Notes: generated by a model from the sequence alone, not told the origin. DNA of 64,000 bases from Alphaproteobacteria bacterium (GCA_016125135.1 WGMJ01000001.1:1-64000), one strand, 5' to 3'. Positions 1 to 8,955 are shown, counted from the stretch's first letter. A program made the numbers and translations.

Positions 1-16
1 AATTCCTAAAATTATC

Positions 17-45
17 TTGACAATAGGAATTAATATATCTTATAT
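17..45 (+). promoter_or_regulatory. Promoter for the phage head genes
   Basis: A perfect -35 box TTGACA (17-22), a 17-nt spacer and TTATAT (40-45) precede the first gene. A strong ribosome site (GGGAGG) stands before the ATG at 82. The start of the box and spacer, TTGACA then ATAGGAA, resembles the promoter before the capsid gene near 16.8 kb. Confidence 0.6.
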
Positions 46-81
46 ATAGGAATATATTATTTTACAGGGAGGAAAAGAAGC

Positions 82-534
82 ATGTCGAAGCAAGCCCACC
101 ACACACCACGCCCCCAAAGTACGGCAGGGGTCGTTCTGTTCAATTCAGCAGAGGAGGCATGGTTCTGGTTTATCCAGTGTCAGCAGGCCAAGCATGAGGG
201 GGCCAAAATTACAGCGGGCATGAATGCACGTGTGCGTCCGTGCGAGCCGGCCGATATCCTTCTCGCGCTTGATGCCGTGCATCGTGCACGCAAAATCCAG
301 TTCGATCATATCAAGGTGCTCAAACATTACGGGTTACGCCTTATGGCGCCAGACCCGACGCGCGCACGCGAAGTGCGGGCCGCACGCCTCTGGGCCGAAG
401 CACTGGAAAAACTTGATGAAGTGCTTGTCGCTAAAAAAATTGTAAAGCCACGCATTGTCAAAAGCTGGTGGCAAACCGAAATCGGCAAGCTGCAGGATAA
501 TTTCTTGCTCGAGCTGGACGAGGTCTTCGCATGA
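82..534 (+). CDS. Conserved hypothetical protein preceding the phage portal cluster
   Basis: This 150-residue soluble protein has no signal peptide or membrane segment. Its centre reads EEAWFWFIQCQQA, then RPCEPADILLALD and LKHYGLRLMAPDPTRARE. I recall similar proteins as conserved hypotheticals in alphaproteobacteria, but I know no function. The ATG has a strong SD, and the stop overlaps the next start (ATGA), so it is translationally coupled to the gene at 531 and heads the portal-scaffold operon. A role in phage late gene control or DNA handling is possible, but nothing in the sequence proves it. Confidence 0.75.
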   Translation: MSKQAHHTPRPQSTAGVVLFNSAEEAWFWFIQCQQAKHEGAKITAGMNARVRPCEPADILLALDAVHRARKIQFDHIKVLKHYGLRLMAPDPTRAREVRAARLWAEALEKLDEVLVAKKIVKPRIVKSWWQTEIGKLQDNFLLELDEVFA

Positions 535-899
535 ATACGTCAGTCTCGGTTATTTTTATCAACCATACCGATTTCAAATTTTTGAAGTTGCTAAAACGCG
601 GGTTTCGTCATTGCTTTGCGCTTATTCGTAACGGCAAAAAAACTTTTGTGGTTGACCCACTCATGAATAATCTTTGCTTGTTCGAGCTTACGCCAAAACA
701 GTTTGAGAAACTACAAGCGGAACTGAGGGCACAAAAAGCCACGGTGGTGGATGCTGTAGCGATTCCCGCAGGCAAGGATTTTATATTCGGCTTTTATAGC
801 TGCGTTGCTGTTATCAAGCGCTTATTGGGCGTTCACAAGCCGTTCGTGCTAACGCCCTACCAGCTTTACAAATATCTCATCAACCAAACCAAGGAGTAG
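531..899 (+). CDS. Small hypothetical protein, phage operon
   Basis: This 122-residue basic protein is not recognised. It begins SVSVIFINHTDFKFLKLLKRGFRHCFALI and has alternating strand-like hydrophobics and three cysteines but no clear membrane helix. Its start overlaps the stop of the gene before it (ATGA), and the next gene follows after 4 nt, so it belongs to the tightly packed head operon. Its position before a portal gene fits small T7-like accessory proteins, but the family is unknown. Confidence 0.7.
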   Translation: MNTSVSVIFINHTDFKFLKLLKRGFRHCFALIRNGKKTFVVDPLMNNLCLFELTPKQFEKLQAELRAQKATVVDAVAIPAGKDFIFGFYSCVAVIKRLLGVHKPFVLTPYQLYKYLINQTKE

Positions 900-903
900 A
901 AAA

Positions 904-1236
904 ATGGGTGCCGCTAAATCCGCTGCCAAATCCGCCGCAAGAGCCGTCAGGAAAACAGTAAAAACTGTTACAAAAGTTGTTGTGCCGCAAGCACCAAAAA
1001 TTCCGGTGGTGCCGCCTACAACAATTATCTATACGCCGCCTGCGGCTATGCCTTTAACCCCGTCCATGCCTTCGGGGCCGAGTGATGCCGAGATCGCAGC
1101 TGAAAAAGACAAGCTCCGCGCCGAGAAAATCATCAAGCGCAGCCGCTCGCAGCTTGGCACAATTCTTACTGGTTTTCGTGGCCTGCTTGAAGGCGGGGCA
1201 TCTATGCCGTCACGCAAAACATTACTGGGTGAATAA
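904..1236 (+). CDS. Small Ala/Lys/Pro-rich phage protein
   Basis: The 110-residue product has an Ala/Lys-rich start (AAKSAAKSAARAVRKTVKTV), a Pro-rich middle (about 30-60) and a charged helix (DAEIAAEKDKLRAEKIIKRSR) ending in a Leu/Gly tail. It is probably partly disordered. It lies 2 nt before the portal start, which is a common position for small virion or connector-associated proteins in podovirus-like clusters. The function is not known. The gene is supported by tight spacing and an upstream purine-rich site. Confidence 0.7.
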   Translation: MGAAKSAAKSAARAVRKTVKTVTKVVVPQAPKIPVVPPTTIIYTPPAAMPLTPSMPSGPSDAEIAAEKDKLRAEKIIKRSRSQLGTILTGFRGLLEGGASMPSRKTLLGE

Positions 1237-1238
1237 TC

Positions 1239-2660
1239 ATGAATCAGGTTCAGGATATAAAAAATATGGTGGCAAGCGCAGCCGCCAATCGCCAGCCATG
1301 GGAAAGCCTGTGGCAGGAATGTTATGATTACGCACTCCCGCAACGGGGCCGCACAACGGGCACGCGGCGCGGTGAAAATCTTTACGATGCCACGGCGCTT
1401 GATGCGGTTGACCAACTGGCAGCAAGTTTGCTGGGGCATCTGGTGCCACCTTTTACGCAATGGTTTGGTTTCAAGCCCGGCCCTGCACTTGCTGCAGAAG
1501 ATGCAGAAAAACTTGTGCCCGTGCTTGAAAAAGCGGGGCAGGTGGTGCAAGGCCATTTCGACCGCTCCAATTTTCTGGTCGAGGTGCATCAATCATTGCT
1601 CGATCTGGTGGTGGCAGGCACAGGCACGCTGCTGCTTGAAGAAGCAAATCTGGGTGCGCAAAGCGCATTTCGCTTTACAGCGGTTCCCTTACAGCAAACC
1701 GTGCTTGATGAAGGTGAAAACGGCCTGCTTGATATTACCTATCGCGAAAGTGAACTGACGCGTGCGCAAGTGATAGCGCGTTTCCCCGAAAGTGAATTGC
1801 CAACAGGCAAGCCAGACGAAAAAATAAAACTGCTGGAAGCAGTTTATCCCGAGAACAGCGCTTATACGCTTGTGGTCTACGCGCTTCTTAACGAGCCAAC
1901 ACTGCTTTTTAGCGGGCGCTTCCAAACATCACCGTTTATTACCTTCCGCTGGATGAAATCACCGGGCGATATTTATGGCCGCTCGCCGGTTATGAAAGCA
2001 CTCCCCGACATTAAAACCGCCAACAAGGTTGTTGAACTGATCCTGAAAAATGCATCCATTGCTGTCACAGGTATCTGGCAGGCCGATGATGACGGTGTGT
2101 TAAACCCCGCCACGGTCGAGCTTGTGCCGGGTGCGATTATCCCGAAGGCCGCAGGCTCGAAAGGGTTAACACCGCTTGAAATGCCGGGGCGGTTCGATGT
2201 GTCGCAACTTGTGCTGGAAGATCTGCGCGCGCGTATACGCCATGCGTTGCTGGTTGATAAATTCCCGCAAATTACAGCCTCCAAACGTATGACGGCAACA
2301 GAAATTATGGAGCGCTCCGCTGAAACAGCCATGCTACTTGGTGCGACGTATGGGCGTTTGCAAGTTGAATTTCTTACACCGCTTATTCAACGTGCCTACG
2401 CCATATTAAGGCGACGCGGTGATGTGCCAGACCTTGCGCTTGATGGCAGGCAGGTGATGATCGATTACCGTTCGCCGCTTGCCCGTGCGCAAGCACAGCG
2501 CCATCTGGAGAGCCTCACCGGCTTTATACAAGACATACTCGCGCTTGGCGGCGGTGCCGCACAAATCCTCAACGCGCCAGCCATTGCCCGTTACATGGGC
2601 GATACGCTGGGTGTGTCTCCCGCTTTTATAAACCCTGAAAATATTTCTTCACAACAATAG
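1239..2660 (+). CDS. Head-to-tail connecting (portal) protein, T7-like
   Basis: At 473 residues this is a little shorter than T7-like portals (about 520-560). The start has the family signature QPWESLWQECYDYALPQRG, followed by YDATALDAVDQLAASLLGHLVPP. Later come FITFRWMKSPGDIYGRSPVMKALPD-type residues and a MTATEIMER helix, as in bacteriophage head-to-tail connector proteins. It should form the dodecameric ring through which DNA is packaged and ejected. It lies in an operon with the scaffold gene downstream, as in podoviruses. The reading frame is intact. Confidence 0.9.
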   Translation: MNQVQDIKNMVASAAANRQPWESLWQECYDYALPQRGRTTGTRRGENLYDATALDAVDQLAASLLGHLVPPFTQWFGFKPGPALAAEDAEKLVPVLEKAGQVVQGHFDRSNFLVEVHQSLLDLVVAGTGTLLLEEANLGAQSAFRFTAVPLQQTVLDEGENGLLDITYRESELTRAQVIARFPESELPTGKPDEKIKLLEAVYPENSAYTLVVYALLNEPTLLFSGRFQTSPFITFRWMKSPGDIYGRSPVMKALPDIKTANKVVELILKNASIAVTGIWQADDDGVLNPATVELVPGAIIPKAAGSKGLTPLEMPGRFDVSQLVLEDLRARIRHALLVDKFPQITASKRMTATEIMERSAETAMLLGATYGRLQVEFLTPLIQRAYAILRRRGDVPDLALDGRQVMIDYRSPLARAQAQRHLESLTGFIQDILALGGGAAQILNAPAIARYMGDTLGVSPAFINPENISSQQ

Positions 2661-2676
2661 GAAAGGAACCCAAGCC

Positions 2677-3411
2677 ATGAGCGAAGAAAACCTGCTAGAG
2701 CAAAACCTGTTAGAACAAACCACGGAGGATGCCGAGATCCGCATCCCTGAAAAATTCATGGACCGAGAAACCGGTGAACTGCGCGTAGAAGCCTTGTTAA
2801 AATCATATCTCGCGCTCGAGAAAAAACTCTCGGAAATGCTACCCAGCCCGAAATCGGACGAAGATAAAATCCGCCTGCTCAAAGCGCTTGGCCTGCCCGA
2901 CACAGCCGACGAGTACGAGGTTGATGTGTCGCATGGTCTGTTCACGATTGATACTGACCTGAACACAAAACTGCACGGGCTTGGCTTTACACGTGATCAG
3001 GTACAAGCTGTTTATGATTTGGCAGCAGAAAAATTTGTACCCCTTGTTTTGGAGATGGCAGCCGAATTTCAGGCTGACCGCGAGATCGAGCGCCTCGTTG
3101 AACAATTTGGTGGCGAAGATAAATGGCGCGAGGTTTCACGTCAGCTTTTGGCCTTTGGTAGTAAGAACTTCCCTGAAAATGTTTTCAAAGGGCTGGCTTC
3201 ATCCTACGAAGGTGTGATGGCGCTTTATAATATGATGCAAGCAGGCGGCGAGCCGGCGCTCAAAACCGGCAAGGCCGCAATTGCAGGTGGTGTGAATGAG
3301 GAAAGTTTACGCCGTATGATGCAAGACCCGCGTTACTGGCGCGAGCGCAACCCTGCCTTTATTGCCGAAGTCGCCAAAGGTTTCGAGCAGCTTTACGGGG
3401 CCAATAAATAA
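2677..3411 (+). CDS. Capsid assembly scaffold protein
   Basis: This acidic protein has 244 residues. It opens with IRIPEKFMDRETGELRVEALLKSYLALEKKL, the usual beginning of T7-like capsid assembly/scaffold proteins, followed by helical charged sequence and a C-terminal RRMMQDPRYWRERNPAFI segment. The SD AAAGGAA precedes the ATG, 16 nt after the portal stop. In T7-like phages the major capsid gene comes next. Here it is about 13.6 kb away, beyond a terminator and a block of unrelated genes. Confidence 0.85.
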   Translation: MSEENLLEQNLLEQTTEDAEIRIPEKFMDRETGELRVEALLKSYLALEKKLSEMLPSPKSDEDKIRLLKALGLPDTADEYEVDVSHGLFTIDTDLNTKLHGLGFTRDQVQAVYDLAAEKFVPLVLEMAAEFQADREIERLVEQFGGEDKWREVSRQLLAFGSKNFPENVFKGLASSYEGVMALYNMMQAGGEPALKTGKAAIAGGVNEESLRRMMQDPRYWRERNPAFIAEVAKGFEQLYGANK

Positions 3412-3420
3412 AAGAACTAA

Positions 3421-3449
3421 AAAGCCGGAAGTTATTTTCCGGCTTTTTT
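3421..3449 (+). terminator. Rho-independent terminator of the portal-scaffold operon
   Basis: AAAGCCGGAA pairs with TTCCGGCTTT around a 6-nt loop, followed by a T run. A nearly identical hairpin lies at 5361, after the next gene. Confidence 0.85.
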
Positions 3450-3490
3450 CTAACATACTGATAAATATAGAGAAAAAGCAGAATATATAT

Positions 3491-3520
3491 TTGACATAAT
3501 TATTAATTTTGTGTTAAGAT
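3491..3520 (+). promoter_or_regulatory. TTGACATA-type promoter
   Basis: TTGACA at 3491 is followed by TAAT and then TAAGAT at 3515 (18-nt spacer). The box sits in an AT-rich context (ATATATATTTGACATAAT) shared with several other orphan genes in the window. Confidence 0.65.
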
Positions 3521-3542
3521 TAGGGTCATTTATAGGGCTGTG

Positions 3543-5351
3543 ATGGCGGGTAGAACACGAAAATTCAAGGCACGAGGGAAAGGTGGCGATGGCCGCCTGC
3601 TTGTGCATATCGACAATCATCGCTCAGCTCGTTTTGGCGCTGCTTTGCATGAAGATATTCCAGCTGTAATTTCTGCCGATGAAATGTGGACTCGCTATGA
3701 AGCGATGTTAAAAGCAAAAGAGGCGGAGCATAGGCCCCAATCTTTAACGGCAAGCATTACAAAAATTTTTGCTGCAAACACTTTAGCCGATAATAACTGG
3801 TTAATTGTAGGTGACACACCTGATCACAAGATGATTCATGAAACGCCGCATTTAACACAAATATATGAGGGAACGAGATATATCTGGGCCACGCCATCTG
3901 CCGAATTGATTGACTCAACACCGTCACAATTTATCGAGACCCCATTTAAGAGACACAGCGATTTGCCTTTCGCTGAGGTAAATGCCGCACCCCATCCACA
4001 TAGAGATGCAGGCCCGCATGAGTTTACCTACTTCGATGATACAACATCCTTTTTAGAGTTGTCCGGTGCTCGTAAAACTGGGAGAACATCCATAATGCAC
4101 TCTCCTCCCAGACCTCTAGATCCCGCAAAAATAAAATTTGATCTATCCCCTCTAAGCGAAGAGATGAGGCAGAAGCTCCTTGATATTATCAATAGATACT
4201 GGGAGAGGGTGGATGAGGACAATATTGATAAGTCAGAGCCAGCCCAAGCAGAGGCGACCGCATTGCATGATGCGCCGGACCCATGGCGGTATGAGGGACG
4301 GCTTGATCCAAGCGACCCGTTGGCGATGGTGTGGCGTGAAATACAAGAAACAATGCCGCCTGACCCTGAGCTTGACGAAGATGTTGTGAATTATAGCCTT
4401 GAGGGGCTTATTCTGTCTCTCCCCGATGATATCAAATACGTAATGCTGGGGGATACAAACCACGGTGATAATGATTTACGCGAGTTCTTGTCCTACGAAA
4501 CTTCATGCACCGAGGCCTTGCACAGGCAGGGCTTTAAACATGGTATCATGGAAATGCCGCAGGCATTCCAACCAATGCTAAAACAGTTTATGGTAGGCGA
4601 AATTAACGAAAAGACACTTCGTACCGATATAGAAGCGTGACTGGAAAAGCATGATGCGGGGTGCAGGAAACGGAACGCCGAAGCGTTTAATATGGTTGTT
4701 GATTCGGTTCTGTATCACGCACAAGCTGCCAAGCAATATGGCATGCAGATTCATTATCTTGATGATCAGGTTTACATGCGTAAAGGCCTTGTCAGGCCTG
4801 ATATTTTACAAGAGCGTTTTATGCATGAACAAGAGATGCTGCCGCGGATAAAAGCCCGCATTGGGGATGACAAGGCGTTTTTCAAATATGGCGCTGACCA
4901 CTATGGTTACAGTAAGTGGCTGATGGAACATATGGGTCGTGATGTGTCGGTCAGTGTTAATATTTATGCGGATTACGAGAGTTATTTAAATGCGCATAAA
5001 AGATTGCGGGATAAAAAAACTGGCAAGATATACGGCAAAAATGTCGATTTCCAGCCCGACTACGTGTTTCTTGTAAAAGAGGAGCTTGTTATCAGGCCGG
5101 GGCCAAAGCTCGGGCGCAACGCACATTATACGCAGGATGCTATTTTAGCGGCTTCACGCCGTGGCGAACAGCAGATCGAGGCCGATAAATTCAAACAACG
5201 TGTAGAGGAAGATATTGCAACAAGGCTGCATGCGGGCAAAGTTACAGTAAGTGCCGACGAAGTTTTAAGAGATATGAAGCCGCACTGGCTGGCTACGCCG
5301 GCCAGATCGCCCTTTGTGGAGACAGATTACCCGCATCGTCGTATCGCATAA
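3543..5351 (+). pseudogene. ChaN/erythromycin-esterase-like protein interrupted by an in-frame TGA
   Basis: One frame runs from ATG 3543 to TAA 5351 with a single stop, TGA at 4638-4640. An alternative GTG lies one codon upstream. The first part has an unrecognised N-terminal 250 residues followed by YVMLGDTNHGDNDLREFL and GFKHGIMEMP. The sequence after the stop (LEKHDAGCRKR..., then DDKAFFKYGADHYGYSKWLMEHMG) continues the same fold without a gap. Motifs of the type GD(T)xHG...E...GAxH recall the ChaN/TraB/EreA superfamily; this assignment is tentative. Trp would fit at the stop position (EA-W-LEKH), so TGG to TGA is the simplest lesion. The reinitiation ATG at 4692 has no good SD. The gene lies between two near-identical terminators. 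Confidence 0.7.
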
Positions 5352-5360
5352 GTTCAAATA

Positions 5361-5389
5361 AAAAGCCGGAAATCATTTCCGGCTTTTTA
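5361..5389 (+). terminator. Bidirectional terminator
   Basis: AAAAGCCGGAAATCATTTCCGGCTTTTT has a 10-bp stem with A and T runs on both sides. It serves the gene ending at 5351 (+) and the gene ending at 5390 (-). Confidence 0.85.
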
Positions 5390-6064
5390 TTATTCTATAT
5401 GGATGAAAGGCGGTGCTGGCGGTGGGCTGCCAAGTTTTTGTTCGAAATATGCCCCGAGTGCTTCTGCAAGTTTGCCTGCACGCATTGTGTCATGCGCGAA
5501 GAGTGATTGAAGCTTTGATGCGTTTGTATCAGGCAGGATTTTTACACCCGCTGTCACATCAACATGTGGCTTTATAGGTAGAGTGCGTGAATCGTGCCCG
5601 CCGGAGCCGTTATGAAAGCCGGGATATTCCGTTGCATAGACTGTACCATCTGCTTCTACACGGAGGCGAATATAATGCGCTGTTCTCCCCGCGCCGTGTT
5701 GTGCAGGGTCAGCAGGTTCTTCAACCTCCGGTTTTAGAATAATATCAATGGCGAGGCTTGTTTCGTCGATTTTATCGAGTGCCACACGTAATGCCGTATC
5801 AAATTCTCTATTATTATAGACCAAGTCATCCAGCAAGCCATGGCGTGTGTGATAATCTTCGCGTGATTCACCGGGAATAAATTTGGAAAGCTTTACAAAC
5901 TCCAGAATTTCACCAGCAAAATCGGCTGCGTAGTAAACAGGAACGCCGTAACGCTCGAGAAGTTCTACCATGTTACGAAGTGATTCCGGCAATGTTTCTG
6001 CGCGCGCAAGAATGCGGCGCTCGGCATGCTCTATTTTGTCTTTGGCTTTATTAATGTCGACCAT
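5390..6064 (-). CDS. Orphan protein with Pro-rich C-terminal tail
   Basis: This 224-residue soluble protein is not recognised. The N-terminal half is helical and charged (KAKDKIEHAERRILARAETLPESLRNMVELLERYGVPVYY), and the C-terminal half looks beta-rich (AHYIRLRVEADGTVYATEYPGFHNGSGG). It ends LGSPPPAPPFIHIE, one of many Pro-rich tails on accessory proteins here. It is the second gene of a two-gene operon: the upstream gene stops 12 nt before it, and one promoter lies before that gene. Confidence 0.65.
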   Translation of the reverse strand: MVDINKAKDKIEHAERRILARAETLPESLRNMVELLERYGVPVYYAADFAGEILEFVKLSKFIPGESREDYHTRHGLLDDLVYNNREFDTALRVALDKIDETSLAIDIILKPEVEEPADPAQHGAGRTAHYIRLRVEADGTVYATEYPGFHNGSGGHDSRTLPIKPHVDVTAGVKILPDTNASKLQSLFAHDTMRAGKLAEALGAYFEQKLGSPPPAPPFIHIE

Positions 6065-6076
6065 GTTTTTTTGCTC

Positions 6077-6649
6077 TTAAATTGCTGGAGCAGGTTTACT
6101 TGCCCATGTCGATTCAAGTGCTTGTGCAGCCCCCTTGGCAGCAGCTGCATTACGGCCCAAAAAGGCCCAGCGTGTTGCAGATTTTTGGGCTTCTGAAATT
6201 CTTTTCGGCAATCCTTCTTCGCTATATGAAACTTTTCCTTCTGGCGAAACCAGAATAGAAAAGCTATTTGCATTGCCAAAATATGTTCTAAGGTTTTCGC
6301 CAGCGCCTACGCGAAGATCCCCTGTTTTCGGCAGACTAATGCAGATTTGCAGGCCAAGACGATCAGGATTCTCAAGCGCAGCAGCGGCGCATTCCAAATC
6401 ACGATCAGCCAGATAGCCGTCAGCACCATGAAGCCGGGAGGGATCTGTTTGCATGATGCTCATAAGGCGTGTAAGTGACTCGTCACCTGTAAACGACATG
6501 CGAATTTCAACGCCCGCTAAAGCAAGCCTTCCAATTGTGTCTGAAAGCACGGCAGGGATTTTGCGGTAACGCTCATTGCCAACACCCTTGCTTAAAGCAG
6601 TTTCCGCGATTTCATAAAGGGCTGTTGCCGGATCATTTGTGCTGTCCAT
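6077..6649 (-). CDS. Orphan protein, first gene of a two-gene operon
   Basis: The 190-residue product starts MDSTNDPATALYEIAETAL at ATG 6649, with AAGGATAGG as SD. The longer frame opening at TTG 6700 would start inside the -35 box and is rejected. The protein has a VLSDTIGRLALAGVEIRMSF segment and a possible PEGKVSYSEEG strand region. It ends ASKPAPAI. It has no signal peptide or membrane helix and I recognise no family. It is transcribed with the gene at 5390. Confidence 0.65.
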   Translation of the reverse strand: MDSTNDPATALYEIAETALSKGVGNERYRKIPAVLSDTIGRLALAGVEIRMSFTGDESLTRLMSIMQTDPSRLHGADGYLADRDLECAAAALENPDRLGLQICISLPKTGDLRVGAGENLRTYFGNANSFSILVSPEGKVSYSEEGLPKRISEAQKSATRWAFLGRNAAAAKGAAQALESTWASKPAPAI

Positions 6650-6679
6650 AAATCCTATCCTTAAAATGTGTGCTGGGTG

Positions 6680-6708
6680 AGAATAAAGGCATTTTGTCAA
6701 TATGTCAA
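6680..6708 (-). promoter_or_regulatory. TTGACATA-type promoter
   Basis: On the minus strand TTGACA (6708-6703) is followed after 17 nt by TATTCT (6685-6680). A second TTGACA overlaps at 6700-6695, giving a tandem TTGACATATTGACA. It drives the operon starting at 6649. Confidence 0.65.
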
Positions 6709-6727
6709 TTATATTCGAGGGCAGTAA

Positions 6728-6751
6728 AAAACCGGCGCTTGGGCCGGTTTT
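6728..6751 (-). terminator. Bidirectional terminator
   Basis: AAAACCGGC pairs with GCCGGTTTT around a 6-nt loop. It lies directly after the stop of the small gene at 6782 (-). Confidence 0.75.
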
Positions 6752-6781
6752 CTTTATATAATCAATAAGTTAACTTCAAAC

Positions 6782-6922
6782 TTATGAAGGGCGGTAGTCT
6801 TTCAGGCTAATAACGTCACCGGTTGTTGGCGTGCCGCTGAGCGTTGCCACTGCTTCCAGGGCCTGATTAAGCCCGCCCCAGGCGGTGTTAAAATCGTCTG
6901 CCAGTTTCTTGATAAATTTCAT
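6782..6922 (-). CDS. Small orphan peptide (46 aa)
   Basis: The ATG at 6922 has SD GGGAG 7 nt away. The peptide begins MKFIKKLADDFNTAWGGLNQ and ends VISLKDYRPS. A terminator follows the stop directly, which supports a real transcription unit. The N-terminus is amphipathic rather than a classical signal peptide. It lies between the metalloprotease gene and the operon at 6649. Function unknown. Confidence 0.5.
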   Translation of the reverse strand: MKFIKKLADDFNTAWGGLNQALEAVATLSGTPTTGDVISLKDYRPS

Positions 6923-7014
6923 GTGTATCTCCCTGTTTTTTTTACGCTAGCAAGGGCGGTGCTTCTACTTCAAGCATAAAGCTTTGTTATTTCGCGCTGC
7001 AAAAACAAGAATTG

Positions 7015-8955
7015 TTATATAACAACGAATTTTCGCTGTTTTGTCTGTGGAGTTCCGGCGGCAGGCGGCATAGCACGCTCTGCATAAGCGCGCTGTACTG
7101 TGTCTGGCAGATTAGTAAGTGCCGAGACAATATTTTTGTAATGCGGGTTTTGCTGCACATCTTCAAGTGCTGCAAGCTGGGCTTTTATTTTTTCAATATT
7201 CCGCACAAAATTTTCTGTATTGCGCCCAAATAGATTTTCTGGAGCACTTGCTGTGCCGCTATAAAGCAGTGCTGACAAATTCAAAATAACCTGAGAAAGA
7301 TTTACGTCTGCTTTTCCAGCATTTATCTGTGTACCGATAAAATCAAGCACCGTATACGATATATTCTTAAAAACTGGTTCAAAGATCTGCCCCTTATAGC
7401 AGGTTTTCTTAAATTGGCCTATGCCGCGTGCAAGGTCTAAAGCGACTCTATGATCTTCTTCAAGTATATGTAGCGTATCGGCAATCGCATTTTGCTGTTC
7501 TTCGGAAAACCCGCGGCCTGATTGCCGAAGTTGGTCTTTACCTGCCTGTAAAATGCCCTGCGCGGCTTTTTGCAGCCCGAGAAGTTTCTCGGCATTAAGC
7601 TCGCGCACTTCGGGCGGAATATCAGCGCCGCCAACAAGTTTCGCGCATTTTTTTATTTCATCCATGTAATAGGTGAGAACAAGTACATATAGCCCCTGTT
7701 CTGAATGGGTCACAAAAGGCGCAAACCCGCTTTCTTCAAGCGATGGAGCCGTTTTTGCGCAAATTGCGCGCCGGTCGCCGGTGGCCATAAGTGTAAGCGC
7801 GTCCTCTGCCAATGTATGAAGCTGGGACTTATCGACGCAATATTTTGTTGTTGTTGCAAATGAATCTGCTACGCGGATAAGAATTTCTGAATTCGGGTCA
7901 TGGAGTTTGCCGTGTGACATATCACGGGAGAGGAGCGCGTAAAAGAGTAGCCGCGGGTTCGAAATGTCATGCGTATGTTCGTTCGGGATTTTATTTGATT
8001 TATGCTGCTTTGGTGCATCTTTGCAGAAATTTTTCAGATATGCATCAATTTGCCCGAATTTCGTGCCATAAGGGCGTTGCAAATATTGTCTGACAAGACT
8101 AAGTGTGCTCGAGAGATTATGCTGATTAAGGGGTTTGTTCATAGGCCCGAAAAAGAGGCATGAAATATCACCTTTATAAGCTGAAAGTTCTCCGTCATTG
8201 GCTATGAAATCATTTATATGGGTTTGAATAAGTGCCGCGAAACGGGGGAATATCTTCGACATGCCTTCCTTGCGAACACCGCCGCCAAGCATCTCGGCTG
8301 CAATTTCTGCAAAAGCTTCGTCATAGCCGCGTGTGGGCCTGCCAGCAGAGTTTGTGTAATATTCAAAGCCGTTATCTTTCATTTTTTTATAGCCGCCATA
8401 TTCGGAAACATCGGCCCAGTATGCTTCGAAAAGGCTCGAGCGCATCATGGTGATGTCAGTATCCTTGTATAATATAAGCGCCAGCGCGTGCCCGACTTCA
8501 TGCCTTAGGGTATCGGTTGAGTGTTTGCTTCTTTTCAATTTGCCGGTGCGTGGGCATTCTTTGAACAAGGTGACGTATAAATGGCGATCAGTATAATCCG
8601 CCATGCCGCTGATATGCTGCAATTTTGTGCGCCCATAAGGATCATCGTCTAGATGGCCCAATACCGTGTGTGCCTTATCAGGATCAATTTCTGCCGGTGT
8701 GCGGGCAAAATCAATACGCCAGCCATGGGCATACAAGGCACGTATCAGCACGGGGTGAAACCCTGCGAGGGCAGTCTTTATTTTCTTGAATTCTCTTTCA
8801 GCTTCTTTATCGGTGGCGTGCGCAAAGTTTGTGGCCATTGCGGCAATCATTGCATCTGTTGTCAGGTCATTTGCCGTGCCAGCACGCTCCGCCCAGAGCG
8901 ATTTTAGTTGCTCTCGTTTCCGGTTTTCCCGCGCAATTTTGGGGCTAAACGCCAT
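7015..8955 (-). CDS. Zinc metalloprotease, lethal-factor-like (HEVGH)
   Basis: This 646-residue protein has HEVGHALAL at about residues 152-160 (bases 8488-8502 encode HEVGH) and, about 60 residues on, YDEAFAEIAAEML. An HExxH followed by an E-x-FAE helix is the gluzincin arrangement of anthrax lethal-factor-type (ATLF-like) toxin proteases. The family name is tentative but the zinc site is clear. The remaining 400 residues are helical and unrecognised. No signal peptide is visible. The C-terminus is PPAAGTPQTKQRKFVVI. ATG 8955 is chosen because it has SD AAGGGA; the upstream ATG at 8985 lies within the promoter's -10 region. Confidence 0.7.
   Translation of the reverse strand: MAFSPKIARENRKREQLKSLWAERAGTANDLTTDAMIAAMATNFAHATDKEAEREFKKIKTALAGFHPVLIRALYAHGWRIDFARTPAEIDPDKAHTVLGHLDDDPYGRTKLQHISGMADYTDRHLYVTLFKECPRTGKLKRSKHSTDTLRHEVGHALALILYKDTDITMMRSSLFEAYWADVSEYGGYKKMKDNGFEYYTNSAGRPTRGYDEAFAEIAAEMLGGGVRKEGMSKIFPRFAALIQTHINDFIANDGELSAYKGDISCLFFGPMNKPLNQHNLSSTLSLVRQYLQRPYGTKFGQIDAYLKNFCKDAPKQHKSNKIPNEHTHDISNPRLLFYALLSRDMSHGKLHDPNSEILIRVADSFATTTKYCVDKSQLHTLAEDALTLMATGDRRAICAKTAPSLEESGFAPFVTHSEQGLYVLVLTYYMDEIKKCAKLVGGADIPPEVRELNAEKLLGLQKAAQGILQAGKDQLRQSGRGFSEEQQNAIADTLHILEEDHRVALDLARGIGQFKKTCYKGQIFEPVFKNISYTVLDFIGTQINAGKADVNLSQVILNLSALLYSGTASAPENLFGRNTENFVRNIEKIKAQLAALEDVQQNPHYKNIVSALTNLPDTVQRAYAERAMPPAAGTPQTKQRKFVVI

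Noticed and set aside
1029-1592. 187-codon leftward frame opposite the small Ala/Lys/Pro-rich gene and the portal gene
   Set aside because: It lies wholly opposite these well-supported phage genes, has no SD, and the protein has no sensible pattern.
4638-4640. TGA read as Trp genome-wide (alternative code)
   Set aside because: Many intact genes here end at TGA and conserved Trp residues are TGG; only this one gene would need the change.
6650-6700. Longer N-terminus of the 6077 gene starting at TTG 6700
   Set aside because: The TTG is the first part of the TTGACA box; ATG 6649 has a good SD.
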